Source of the DNA: Litsea cubeba
Lineage: Eukaryota; Streptophyta; Magnoliopsida; Laurales; Lauraceae
Direction: 5' to 3'
DNA length: 64,000 bases
Assembly (NCBI GenBank): GCA_012931725.1
Contig: CM022947.1
Coordinates: forward strand, 21,659,880-21,723,879
A program made the position numbers and the translations under genes. The notes beneath the pieces are model-generated. The model saw nothing but the letters and a program-made list of their open reading frames with translations, had not been told where the DNA came from and did no database searches. This document shows positions 46,441 through 57,307 of this stretch, one piece after another; the stretch's first letter is position 1, and each line of letters opens with the position of its first letter.

Positions 46441-49400
46441 TTATGGCGACTTTTCATTCATAGGCTTTAAGCCCATTCCCCTCGATAAACGATTTACTTG
46501 CTCTCTCGCTAAACCTTTGGTAAAGGGATCCGCAATGTTATCCATGGACTTGATGTACTCAATAGTCATAATGCCATTAGAGAGCAGTTGTCGTACGATA
46601 TTATGCCTCTGACGAATATGTCGAGACTTACCATTATATATGGTACTCTGCGCCCTTCCAATTGCTGATTGACTATCGCAATGAATGCAGATAGGAGGCA
46701 CAGGTTTTGACCATATTGGAATATCTTCTAGGAATTGACGAAGCCATTCAGCTTCTTCGCCAGCTTTATCCAGTGCAATAAACTCAGATTCCATAGTGGA
46801 TCTAGCAATGATTGTTTGTTTAGAAGATTTCCATGACACCGCTGCACCACCAAGTGTGAATAGATATCCACTTGTGGATTTTGAATCATTGGTATCTGAT
46901 ATCCAGTTGGCATCACAGTAGCCTTCAAGTACTGCTGGATATCTCGAATAATGCAATCCATAGTTTTGGGTGTATTTTAAATATCTTAAATCCCTGACTA
47001 TGGCCTTCCAATGGTCTGATCCTGGGTTACTTGTGTATCTACTCAGTTTACTAACAGCATAAGCAATGTCAGGACGAGTGCAATTAATGACATACATTAG
47101 GCTCCCAATTATTTGCGCATATTCGCGTTGTGATATGCTTTTTCTAGTATTTTTGGATAGATGGATACTAATTTCTATAGGTGTTCTCGCTGGACTGCTA
47201 TTATCTTGATTATATTTCTGGAGTATTTTCTCAATATAGTGCGATTGAGATAATATCAGTCCATCCGATGATTTAGAAATTTTTATTCCTAGTATGACAT
47301 CGGCAACACCCATATCTTTCATATCAAACTTATTGTTTAACATTCTCTTTGTAGCTTGAATGATTTCATAATTACTACCCATAATCAGCAAATCATCAAC
47401 ATATAAGTAAATAATGACACAGCCATTGTTAGTGCTTTTGACATATACACACTTGTCATATTCATTGATCTTAAACTCATTTGACATCATCAAACTGTCA
47501 AATTTCTCATGCCATTGCTTTGGTGCTTGTTTTAATCCATATAGAGATTTGACAAGTCGACAAACTTTCTTGGTTTGTCCTGGAGCATTAAACCCTTCGG
47601 GTTGTTCCATGTATATTTCCTCATCTAATTCACCATTTAAGAAAGCGGTCTTTACATCCATTTGATGTATCTCGAAGTTGTGTATGGCAGCAATTGCAAT
47701 TAACATTCGAATGGATGTTATCCTCGTAACTGGTGAATAAGTGTCGAAATAATCCAAGCCTTCCTTTTGTCTGTACCCTTTAACAACAAGCCTGGCTTTG
47801 TACTTTTCAATTGATCCATCTGCTTTCATCTTCCTCTTAAATATCCACTTGCACCCAAGAGTTTTACAACGTTGTGGAAGATCCACTAGTTCCCACGTAT
47901 GATTTTGCAAAATGGATTCAATTTCACTGTTTGTTGCCTATTTCCAATATGGTGCCTCAGGACAGGACACCGCTGCTTTAAAGTTTTGAGGCTCATCTTC
48001 TAACAAAAATGTTATAAAATCTAAACCAAACGTTTTAGATATTCTAGCCCTCTTACTCCGTCTAGGTTCATCAATCTCTTGTTGGTTTTGATGACTGTTA
48101 TTAGCAGTATCTTGAGTTCGTTTAAGAGAACTCGATTCCTGCGAGGGTTTATTAGGAAATACATGTTCAAAGAACGATGCATTCCTTGACTCAATAATAG
48201 TGTTAGGATGCATATCGGGAATCTCAGATTTGTGAATTAAAAACCGATACGCACTGCTATTATGAGCATACCCAATGAAAACACAGTCAACTGTCTTTGG
48301 TCCTATTTTAACCTTTTTAGGTGTAGGAACCGCTACTTTAGCCAAACACCCCCACACTTTTAAGTATTTGTAAGTAGGCATTCTGCCTTTCCACAATTCA
48401 TAGGGGGTTTTATTGGTTTTCTTTTGAGGTATTCGGTTGAGAATATAATTTGCGGAGAGTATAGCATCCCCCCACAAATTCTGAGGTAATCCAGAACTTA
48501 TTAACATAGCATTCATCATTTCTTTTAAAGTTCTATTTTTTCTTTCAGCAACACCATTTTGCTGAGGTGAATAAGGAGCAGTAATTTGGTGTATAATACC
48601 ATATTGTGAACAAAATTCACCAAAAGGTGATTCGTATTCACCTCCTCTATCGCTTCTTATCACCTTAATTTTCTTTTCAAGTTAATTCTCAATCTCATTC
48701 TTGTAATGTTTGAACATTTTCAATGCCTCATCTTTACTTCTCAGTAAGTAAACATAACAGTATCTTATGCAATCATCAATAAATGTAAGAAAATATTTCT
48801 TACCACCTTTAGTTTGAACAAACTTTAAGTCACAGATATCAGAATGAATTAACTGAAGAGGTTCAGAAGTTCGTTCAATTGAATGAAAAGAAGTTCTAGT
48901 GAGTTTAGCTTCTACACATGTTTCACATTTGATAGTTGAATCAAAATTGCATTTAGACAAACACTCCATATTAACTAATCTACGCAAAGCATCATAGTAA
49001 CATGACCTAATCTACCATGCCACACATTAGAATACTCAATCATATAAGCAGAAGAGTTTTTCCTATTAGGTACAATGGTCATTACATTCATTTTAAATAG
49101 CCCATCGCTCAAATACCCTTTTCCCACGTACATCCCAGATTTAGTGAGGACAAACTTATCCAACTCAAATACAAGTTTAAAACCCTTCTTACTCAGTAGT
49201 GAGCCTAATACCAGATTCTTACGAATATCAGGTACATGCAGCACATTGTTGAGGGTGAGTTCATTTCCAGAAGTCATTTTCAATACCACCTGTCCTTGGC
49301 CTTCAACCTTCGAAGAGGCAGAGTTACCCATAAAGAGTTGTTCTCTGTTTATTGCATTATAAGTGGAGAACATATCTTTATTGGAGCAGACATGTCGAGT

Positions 49401-50368
49401 GGCCCAGTGTCCACCCACCATTCTCTGGTTTTGCCAACCATATTGACTTCTGAGACCACAGCAGAAAGATTGATGTCTGAAACATCAGTGGAGAGATTGT
49501 CCATTTCTGTCATGTTGGCCTGCGCTGGTTTCTTACTTGTATTTCCTTGGTCCTTGTGTTTACGATAGTCCTTAGCACGGTGGCCTGGTTTGTCGCACAC
49601 ATAGCAATTCCCTTTGAACTTCTTATTGTCCTTGGGACCTTGTTTTTGACCGTTGGAAGGGTTCTTCCTCTTCTTAGGGTTCTGCCCATGTTCCACCACA
49701 TTAGCATTAGCTTCAGTGAAGGTTTTTCCTGCCTTTTTCTCAGATGCACGATTGTCTTCCTCTATCCTCAATCGAACAATCAGGTCTTCAAGTTTCATCT
49801 TCTTTCGCTTATGCTTAAGGTAGTTCTTAAGATCCTTCCAAAGTGGTGGTAATTTTTCAATGATTGCTGCCACTTGGAAAGACTCACTAAGAGACATTCC
49901 TTCTGCATGAATTTCATGCAGAATTACTTGAAGTTCCTGAACTTGATTGATTATTGCCTTGGAATCGATCATCTTGTAGTCAAGGAATCTGCCAACAACG
50001 AATTTCTTCATTCCGGCATCTTCAGTCTTGTACTTTTTGTCAAGTGAATCCCATAATTTCTTAGCAGTCTTTAATGAATAATACACATTATATAATGTGT
50101 TATCTAGTCCATTGAGAACATAATTTCGACAGAGGAAGTCAGCATGCTTCCAAGCATCTACAGCAGCAACAACTTGCTTGTCTGTCTCATCTTCTTTTAA
50201 AGCAGGAGCTTCTTCATGGAGGTACTTAGCCAAGTTCAAGGTAGTGAGATAAAACAGCATTTTCTGTTGCCATCTCTTAAACTCAGTACCATTGAACTTC
50301 TCAGGTTTCTCCCCATGGTTCACCAAAACTGGGACAGGGGTACTGACTGGAGTATTATTCTCAATACC
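46441..50368 (-). pseudogene. Copia element 2 gag-pol polyprotein, broken
   Basis: The likely start is ATG 50371-50369 (MGIENNTPVS). Domains in order: gag (EKFNGTEFKRWQQKM), a zinc knuckle near 49560-49610, protease (WWVDTG), pre-integrase (WHGRLGHV), integrase (HSDICDLKF, PYSPQQNGVAERKN), reverse transcriptase (YLYVDDLLIMG) and RNase H (STMESEFIALDKAGEE). The frame is lost by one base near 49401-49405 inside the protease motif and by one base near 48996-49001 after the pre-integrase motif. Stops occur at 48682-48684 and 47938-47940. The last Cys of the zinc knuckle is Tyr (CYVCDKPGHRAKDY), so the knuckle would not bind zinc normally. The reverse transcriptase/RNase H part (47910-46441) is still fully open. 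Confidence 0.88.
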
Positions 50369-50414
50369 CATAACTGTATACAGCACAAAGAGTTTTTGCA
50401 GAATTAATATTAAT

Positions 50415-50545
50415 GTAAACAGTAACTCGAAGTGGTTACTTACAGAAAACTTACAAAACAGACTACAGGTCTGCTTACTGTAAACAGTAACTCGAAGTGG
50501 TTACTTACAGAAAACTTACAGAACAGACTACAGGTCTGCTTACTG
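50415..50545. repeat. 65-bp tandem duplication in the Copia element 2 leader
   Basis: GTAAACAGTAACTCGAAGTG begins at 50415 and again at 50480. Both copies run through ACAGACTACAGGTCTGCTTACT, which itself contains a short inverted repeat (CAGAC...GTCTG). It lies between the 5' LTR and the gag start. Confidence 0.85.
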
Positions 50546-50697
50546 TAAATAAAGAGAGATACTCAGTTTTACAGTACTAGTTTCAGAAAAGAAGAAGTAG
50601 AAACCAGCAGTAAAACTAACAGAAACCGAAACCAGAAATACTGAATTAAATATGATAACAGAGTGTACTCTGTTAGAGAAGAATTTTGTCTTAAGAT

Positions 50698-51531
50698 TGT
50701 TATTCCGAGTACACAAATAAATAATTCAGTATTTAGGAAACAGATCCTCACAACAGTGAAGCAACCAACAGAGAAACCAAATTACAGAAAGTAATCAAGA
50801 AATGGAAATCACTTATTGTATGAAGATAGAAAACAGTACTTCGTTGTTGAAGTTACGAAACTTTGAATTCGCAGAAGACTGTTTGATCAAGGCTAGTGTT
50901 AGACACTATGTCCTTAAAACAAAATTCGCCCCCGCAACGGTGCTAACGAGCTTCAGTGGCGTCTGTCTCCCAGGATACAATGATCGGATACACACAGTTG
51001 TAGCACTGCAAACTGTGTGTCAGTCGAACCAGAAATGTGCAATAGGACTCTCTTCTTGACTCAGACTCAAACTCAGTGAGCAAATGCACAGATGCAATTG
51101 AATTGAATGAATGAAAAACGAATGGGATTGAATGCTTAAATAGACTGCTGTAGGAAACCATTCAAAGGGGTTGCATCTGTTCAGAACAGTGACTGTTCAG
51201 TGAACAGATGCTTCTCTACTTTGGACACACCGTTTCACAATTGAAAGGACACACACCTCTTGGACAGACCCCATTTAATCCAAAAAGAAATTTTTTATTT
51301 TAATAAAAATTTCACCAAAAAGTTAATAACCGGTAATGGGCCAAGCCAAGCCTGACCCGCTCGTGAAGCCCACGCCCATGCCCCGGCCCGGGGCGGGGGG
51401 CGCACGCGCGCGGTGGTGACCCAACATAGATCTACGTCCTCCCTCCTCCACAAAAGTGGGATGCCCCTTGGGGCTCATCTTATACCGCTAAGGTAAACAT
51501 ATTTATACCAAATAAATGTTTTGCTCTTAAG
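50698..51531 (-). repeat. 5' LTR of Copia element 2, truncated
   Basis: It matches 44780-45633 with substitutions and small indels, up to TTTGCTCTTAAG, then stops at 51531 where the Gypsy LTR starts. No clear initiator-methionine primer binding site follows the LTR end at 50697, so its primer is not identified. Confidence 0.85.
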
Positions 51532-51796
51532 TGATGGACCGCGCTCCTGCTTGGTTCTACCGAGGTCGGCGGACGTGGGAGTCCGTTTGGTTCCGACCCT
51601 TTCGTAACCGGGGGGCAGGGGCGTGCATCAACATTTCTTTTTTTTGTGGGTGTGCCAGATTTTCTATTTTACTTGGAATTGCAAGTGATGATCCGGGGAT
51701 CAACCTTCGCAAGTAAAAAGGAAATCAACTTCTTTCAAGTTTTCCATTGCACATATATTTAAGAAAAGAGACATTTTTCTTGATTTGCCGTGAAAG

Positions 51797-51902
51797 GCGA
51801 TTTTTTGGCATTTATAGCCGATTTTGGCGTTTATAGCCGATTTTTGGCGTTTATAGCCAACTTTGGCGTTTATAGCCGATTTTGGCGTTTATAGCCGATT
51901 TA
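51797..51902. repeat. 20-bp minisatellite in the Tat LTR
   Basis: Five copies of a unit like TTTTGGCGTTTATAGCCGAT occur in a row with small changes. The core TATAGCC is shared with the longer array at 56880-57295 in the same element. Confidence 0.85.
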
Positions 51903-52230
51903 CAATCCTTATCAACAATGAAAGACAAGAATTGTGATTTTTGTCTCTTTTGAAAAAATACAAACTACAATGAAAAGCAAGAAAAGGAGGATCTAACTTC
52001 TCAGGAGATTGTGGGGGACTCGTTTAGATTGACGGTCGCAAGCCATATGTGGGCTTCGCCATCATCCATGCAGATGAGAACAGAGGATGCTATTTGATTC
52101 GCTTGGCTTGGCTATAACCTCGGGTTTTTAGAAGACAAAGACCAAAGGAAGGTCCTATATCCAATAAAAAACCGAGTAGACGGGCTGAAAAGCCACATCT
52201 AAGCCATTGGAGGCAGGAGGAGAAGGCAAG

Positions 52231-52257
52231 GACCTTGGGGGGGGGTACCCCCCAAGG
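52231..52257. repeat. GC-rich inverted repeat in the Tat LTR
   Basis: CCTTGGGGGG and CCCCCCAAGG flank a GGGTA-type centre, giving a near-perfect hairpin of about 11 base pairs. In the element's direction it lies about 140 bases downstream of the TATA box, so it would be in the R/U5 part of the transcript. Confidence 0.6.
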
Positions 52258-52395
52258 GACTTTTGTCACCTTGTTGCGGTGGCCGGTGTAGAACTTCCGC
52301 AGAGTTTTCTCTCTTTTTTCTTTTCTCTGGATTTCTGACTGCTGTCTGATGTTTGTTGTGTGTTTTCCGATCTGGATTCCTTTGGAGTGCTCTCC

Positions 52396-52403
52396 TATTT
52401 ATA
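52396..52403 (-). promoter_or_regulatory. TATA box of the Tat LTR
   Basis: On the minus strand the sequence CTATAAATAGG is a textbook plant TATA box. Transcription would start about 30 bases further, near 52365, in the element's direction. The 5' LTR copy outside the window would drive the genomic RNA. Confidence 0.65.
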
Positions 52404-54051
52404 GGCTCTTGGTAGCCATTTTAGGAGAGTTTATGGGCTTTTAATGTCATTAAGCCGCATAATGGGAGGAGTTACAAAATTGAATTGTTTATTTTGTAAC
52501 TCCTTTTTCTTGGCTTCTGATTGGCCGGAGGAGATTGAGGGCATTTAATCGCCTTTAATCGCCATGATGGGAGGAGTTTCATGGGTTAAATGCCATGAAT
52601 CTCTTGACTTGTAACTCCCGAATGCTTGCTTCTGATTGGGCCGTCCAAAGAAATGGATTAATGACTGTAATAAAGTTAGTCAATTAATCGCATTAAGTGG
52701 TCGCCGAGCAGCTGAAGAGTCGCGGGCCGTGCCACGTCTTTTGGAATTCTCTGTCGATGATCATCGATGGATCTTCATGTAGATCGACATCAGATGACCA
52801 TGTAATTTCAGGTGTTTGTTGCCAACAGCGGGTCGGTGCCATCTGTCCTGTCGATTTCTCGATCGGTCGGGTGGAAAGCACACTTTTTTTGGTTGACCGG
52901 GTGGCGATCAATACTGTCTTCGATACTCTTGATGTTTTACCCATGTTTTGGACGGATATCAGAGGACTTGGTGTCTCAAAAGCATGAATTTTGGAAAGTA
53001 CCAGAGGCTGGGCTCCTCGAATCGCGAAAAAACGGCGAAAACCGGGGTTTCCGGGGCTTTCCCGGCGACCCCGGGGTCCATGGTCGCCGGCGACCCTGGG
53101 GGGGTTTTCCCCCTTTCGTGTCCCGTTTTGCGTCCGTTTTTGCTTTTTTCTGATTCTTTTTTTCTTCTGTACTTTTCCTTGACATTTTGACCATTTATTG
53201 GCCTGATTTCTTTGTAGGAAACCTGATGAGAATCCTTGCATTTTATTTTGCAAAGTTTCCAATTTCCTGAGAAAGCCGAAGACTTTGTCGCGCAGAGCTG
53301 CCGATTTTCTGTCAAAAGCTGAAACTGGGTCAAACGATGTCGGAATGACCTGAAATTTGGTGTGAAGCCTGCTGAGCAATAAATAAGACCAACCATAGGC
53401 TTTTGTTTGAGTTTTGAAGCCGTTTGGGGTCCTATCACCTGTAGACTTGCTTTTTGTCGCGATGAAGATGTCGCGGTTTGATGTGCGGTCAACCGATGTC
53501 CGATTGACTTGAAATTTGACAGGGAACCTATTGGAGTCATTTTAAGATGATCCATAGGTTCTGTCTTGGAAACCATGGTCCCGGAGAGCTTTACCGCTGA
53601 GAGGCTTGATTTGGCTGTTGGAGAAGCGAAGTTAGGCCAAATGATCTTGAAATGGCTTGAAACTTCTTGTGTACTCCTCTTTTGGCTGTCTGGATGAATC
53701 TTGCAGTTTTTGTTTGATTCTGACAAGATTTGATTTTTTGAAGCAGCATTGCCTATTTATGGCAGGTTGCGACTTCATGTAGCTCTTTGGATCTTGGAAA
53801 GGCAAAGTGACATTTTTGGTGTCAACAAATGCCCCCTCGAGGTACAGCGGCGAGTTGCTTATCTTTTGTAGTCGATGTGCCTCGAAGAGATTTTTTGAAG
53901 GAGAGCCTGTGACTTGACCAAGAGTTTTTGAGCAGTCTTTCTTTTTGGTATTTGTAGCCTTTTGAGCTTCCAGGGGAATTTTATGGTGGTGAAAGGGATC
54001 ACGTACCATCTCAAGGCAAAGTTTTGAAGATGACATATGGGATGTGGATTT

Positions 54052-54295
54052 TGGGTTTTGACCTTGTGACCTAACAGGCTATATATGGCAGGTTAGGGGG
54101 TCGGGTTTGATTTTGATCGTGTGACCCAACAAGCTGTATGTGGAATGTTGGGGGATCAATTTTGGTTTTGATCTTGTGACCTAACAGGCTGTATGTGGCA
54201 AGTTAGGGGATCAAGTTTTGGTTTTTGGTTTTGGTCTTGTGACCTAACAGGCTGTATGTGGCAGGTTAGGGGACCAGGATTTGGTTTGGTTTTTG
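54052..54295. repeat. Tandem repeat of about 60 bp (four copies)
   Basis: Units of the form CTTGTGACCTAACAGGCTGT, ATGTGGCAGGTTAGGGG and a T/G-rich linker occur four times with growing similarity toward the right end. Confidence 0.8.
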
Positions 54296-54659
54296 TGAAA
54301 TGTCAATTTCAAGATTTTGGCTCAATTTGGTAGATGAGGCTGGATGGTTTGATCTTTGGAAGCTCATGGGGCTTGGAATTTTCTTTTGTATGGTCCAATC
54401 AACTCAAAAGAGGCATGGAACCATTTTTGTATGCTCTTGGTAAGAGGGATTTCTCTTTGACTAAAAGCCCAAAATTTATTTCTTTTTTTTTTTTTTTTTT
54501 TTTTTTTTAAGTGCCTAGGTGGTCAAACCTGGCTCATATGGGCTAACCCATGGGACCTTAAGCTTTTGAAATGGCTTAGATCTCATATGGTGTCATTTTT
54601 GTAAAGAATATCCAAAAATATCTCATTTGGATAGAGAATATCTAAGAATATCTTTACTT

Positions 54660-54895
54660 GGAGAGAATCTCTCATGATCCCTTTATTTTTGGGATAGAAT
54701 ATCTCAAGATATCTTTCTTTTGGGAAAGAATCCGTCATAGATTGATTTTAGGAGAAAATCTCTCAAGATCCCTTTATTTTGGGATAGGATATCTCAAGAT
54801 ATCTTTCTTTTGGGAAAGAATCCGTCATAGATTGATTTTTGGGAGAAAATCTCTCAAGATATCTTTCTTTTGGGAAAGAATCTTTCTAATCTCTT
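54660..54895. repeat. Tandem repeat of about 91 bp upstream of the antisense gene
   Basis: The unit AATCTCTCAAGATCCCTTTA, followed by GGGATAGAATATCTCAAGAT and CTTTCTTTTGGGAAAGAAT, recurs at about 54667, 54758 and (shortened) 54849. It ends about 70 bases before the TATA box of the antisense gene and could be part of its upstream regulatory sequence. Confidence 0.8.
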
Positions 54896-54964
54896 TCTTT
54901 TGGTAAGGTTACTAATTAGTAACACTTACCTCTTTCTTCTTTCCTTCTTTGGTTTGCTCTCCTC

Positions 54965-54972
54965 TATAAAAG
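54965..54972 (+). promoter_or_regulatory. TATA box of the antisense gene
   Basis: TATAAAAG on the plus strand, in the context CCTCTATAAAAGCAAGG, lies 129 bases before ATG 55094. Its direction agrees with the spliced frame downstream, which argues that the antisense gene has its own promoter rather than relying on an LTR. Confidence 0.65.
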
Positions 54973-55093
54973 CAAGGAGAAGGTTGGATCTCTTGCTCTT
55001 ATTACTTTCTTTTGCAATAATCTCAAGAGGGCTTCAAGACCAAGAGCTTTTCTTCTTCAAGATCTTCAAGACTTTTCTTCTTCTTCTCCATCA

Positions 55094-56504
55094 ATGGCTT
55101 CAAGTAAGTTCCCCTTTTTTTCAAGAAAACTCCATTGTAGGAAAAAAAAAAGTCTTCTTTCTTTTTTTTTTTTTTGTTTCTTTCTTTTCTTCTTTTTTTT
55201 TTTTTAGCAGAGGAAGACTTGGTGATGCCTGAGGTCCCAACCGATGAGGTGGTGATGGATCCTGTTGAGGCACCTGAAGAAGAACCGAGGGACTCTGGAG
55301 TAAATCCAGAATCTCCAATTGGTACGACTTCTTTTGCTCTTTTTTTTTTACTCGGTTTGCTAACACATTTTTTTTGTTGCCAGCTGACTTGCCACAGGGT
55401 TCTGATGACTTTGAACCATCGATGGACGCAAATGTTGATGATGCTTTCGATGAGTTCATGGAGGAAGAAAGTGTTCCGCCAGTCGTCGAAGAAGGTATTT
55501 TGTAGTTATAACTCTGATAATGATTTTCAAACAGGGTCATATTCATACCTTTTTGTGTTTCCTTTGCAGGTTTTGAAGTGGCAGAGGAGGATCCGTTGCT
55601 TCCAGAGCAAGAGATGCCAGAGGTTGATCCAGAGGTAGAGATTCCTGGGACCAGCTCCGACAATATTGAGGAGATTCCTCGCGCTGAGATTCCTTCCCGA
55701 GCAGGAGCAGCTTCAACTGGAAAGAGTTCTTTTGTTACTCTTTCAACAGATGATGACATGAGTAGCCGACCAACGGAGTTGGGCGAGTCCTCAGCTGGGC
55801 CATCTCTTCTTTTTGCGAAGAAGGTGGTGGTGCGAGTCGTGAGCTCTTGGATTGAGACTCTCTTTTCTGGGCACTTGGAAGTCGGATTTGGCATGATCCA
55901 GCATGTGCAGGAGATTCTCAGTGATGCTGAAGAGGCTGGTCTGGATGTCACAGGTGCCAGGGCGATCGTTGATAGGATCATTGCACTGGGTGACAAGTGG
56001 TTTGAGACCGTGAGTTTGGCTGATGACCAGTTCTTCAAGGAGATGTTCCTGGATCCTGCTGATAAGGCTAAGTCTGACCTGGATGAGGCTACAGAAAGCA
56101 GGAAGGTGGCAGTCCGAAAGAGGAATAAAGAAGAGCTAACCATCATCGGGCTGACACATGACCTTAACATCCTTGATAGGGAGGTCGATGAGGCCAGGAA
56201 ACGTCTTGAGCATCTGCAGGCACAAGTCGCCGCCAAGTGGACTGCCATAATAGAAGCTCGCGACAGGGAGAGTGCCCTGATTCACCAGGTTGCAGAGGCC
56301 GAACGGGTTCTCAAAAGGAAGTCTGATGAGGATGAACAATGGCAAGCTGCTCGAGGTAAGCTTCCTGGTGTGAGAGAAGGGGTACAGCCCACTCCAGCAT
56401 CTCATGGCAAGTTCCTGAAGAAGCGTGCCTTGGAATCCTTGACAGCTGAAGCTAAAAGTCTGCTTGGGGAGCTGAACTCTTGGCTGGAGACCATTTTTGA
56501 TTGA
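55094..56504 (+). CDS. Antisense accessory gene of the Tat element, acidic coiled-coil protein, 388 aa
   Basis: Four exons, 55094-55103, 55211-55321, 55384-55494 and 55570-56504, join in phase through GTAAGT...AG, GTACGA...CAG and GTATTT...CAG introns. They give 389 codons including the stop, with no lesion. The first exon (MAS plus one base) ends before a poly-T intron whose acceptor is TTAGCAG, a NAGNAG tandem site allowing one extra residue. The first ~130 residues are acidic (EEDLVMPEVPTDEVVMDPVE). A helical middle follows (AKKVVVRVVSSWIETLF). From about residue 258 to 345 the sequence is strongly coiled-coil (LDREVDEARKRLEHLQAQVA). No enzyme motif, signal peptide or membrane segment is visible. 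It lies between integrase and the 3' LTR, opposite to pol. Antisense genes in this position are known in some Tat elements; their role is unknown. Start choice rests on the TATA box and the in-phase splicing. Confidence 0.7.
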
Positions 56505-56530
56505 GCTCCTGTATACAGAAACCATCCTTC

Positions 56531-56531
56531 T

Positions 56532-56567
<36 letters not shown>

Positions 56568-56880
56568 TACCACTTGTATTTTTTTGGTACTTATTTTTTG
56601 TAGTGCTTGTGAACACTTTTTTTTTTTGGTACCACATGTATTTTTTGGTACTCTTTTTTTTTTGTGTAGTGCTTGTGAACACTTTCTTTTTTTTTTTTTT
56701 TTTGTTATCCCTACGCTCACTTTAATCTTTTTGTGATAAAAGTAATTGCTAAATGGGATGCTCTCTTTTTTTGTTATCCCTACGCTCACTTGAATCTTTT
56801 TGTGATAAAAGTAATTGCTAAATGGGATTTGATCAAAAGGTTGTCATTTTGTGAAAATCTTTTGTCAAATGATTGTTTTG
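56531..56880. repeat. T-rich tract with two local tandem duplications
   Basis: TTGTAGTGCTTGTGAACAC and GGTACCACNTGTATTTTTTGGTAC units are duplicated at about 56570-56690, separated by long T runs. A second unit (GTTATCCCTACGCTCACTT through GTAATTGCTAAATGGGAT) is duplicated at about 56704-56760 and 56774-56827. No coding function is seen. Confidence 0.75.
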
Positions 56881-57295
56881 GCATGAAAGCCAGGTTTTTG
56901 TTTGTGGTATGGAAGCCAATTTTGGCATGAGAGCCAGCTTTTCTTGTGGCATTGATAGCCGAGTTTTTTTTTTTTGTTTGTGGCATCTATAGCCAATTTT
57001 GGTGGCATTGATAGCCGGTTTGTTTTGTGGCATCTATAGCCGGTTTTTTTTTTGTTTGTGGCATCTATAGCCAATTTTGGTGGCATTGATAGCCGGTTTG
57101 TTTTGTGGCATCTATAGCCGGTTTTTGGTGGCATTGATAGCCTGTTTTGTTTTGGTGGCATTGATAGCCATTTTTTTTTTGAAATCCAAGTTTTTTGTTT
57201 GTGTGGCATTGATAGCCGGTTTTGTTTTTGGTGGCATTGATAGCCGGTTTGTGGCATTTATAGCCTGTTTTGATGGCATTTATAGCCGGTTTGGT
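56880..57295. repeat. GGCATNTATAGCCGGTTT minisatellite
   Basis: More than fifteen imperfect copies of a 20-25 base unit (GTGGCATTGATAGCCGGTTT, GGCATCTATAGCCAATTTT and variants) lie in tandem. The core ATAGCC is the same as in the LTR minisatellite at 51797-51902. Confidence 0.85.
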
Positions 57296-57307
57296 TTTCA
57301 AAAAAAT

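Larger units (their letters stand above)
44780..51531 (-). mobile_element. Copia retrotransposon 2, decayed and interrupted by a Gypsy element
   Basis: The 3' LTR is 44780-45876. The internal region is 45877-50697. The 5' LTR starts at 50698 and is cut at 51531, where a Gypsy LTR begins exactly. The rest of the 5' LTR (about 260 bases) should lie beyond the Gypsy element, outside the window. The element reads on the minus strand. Its polyprotein has two frameshifts and two stops. The two LTR parts differ at more positions than those of Copia element 1, so it is older. Confidence 0.85.
51532..53827 (-). repeat. 3' LTR of the Tat element, 2296 bp
   Basis: On the minus strand it starts TGTTGACACC at 53827 and ends GCGGTCCATCA at 51532. 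A purine tract (GAGGGGGCATT, minus strand) lies directly inside at about 53828-53838. The outer border coincides with the break in the Copia LTR. It contains a TATA box, a GC hairpin and a 20-bp minisatellite, listed separately. Confidence 0.85.
53839..54961. other. Tat element spacer between 3' LTR and antisense gene
   Basis: Non-coding sequence with two tandem repeat blocks (54052-54295 and 54660-54895, listed separately) and a T-run at about 54483-54508. Confidence 0.5.

Noticed and set aside
52959..53726. Minus-strand open frames in the Tat LTR
   Set aside because: They lie inside an LTR, have no recognisable domain, and overlap several other random frames in the same region.
55121..56248. 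Long minus-strand open frame of 375 codons opposite the antisense gene
   Set aside because: Ser/Leu-rich shadow of the plus-strand gene: its composition follows from the opposite strand, and the plus strand has splice sites and a TATA box.
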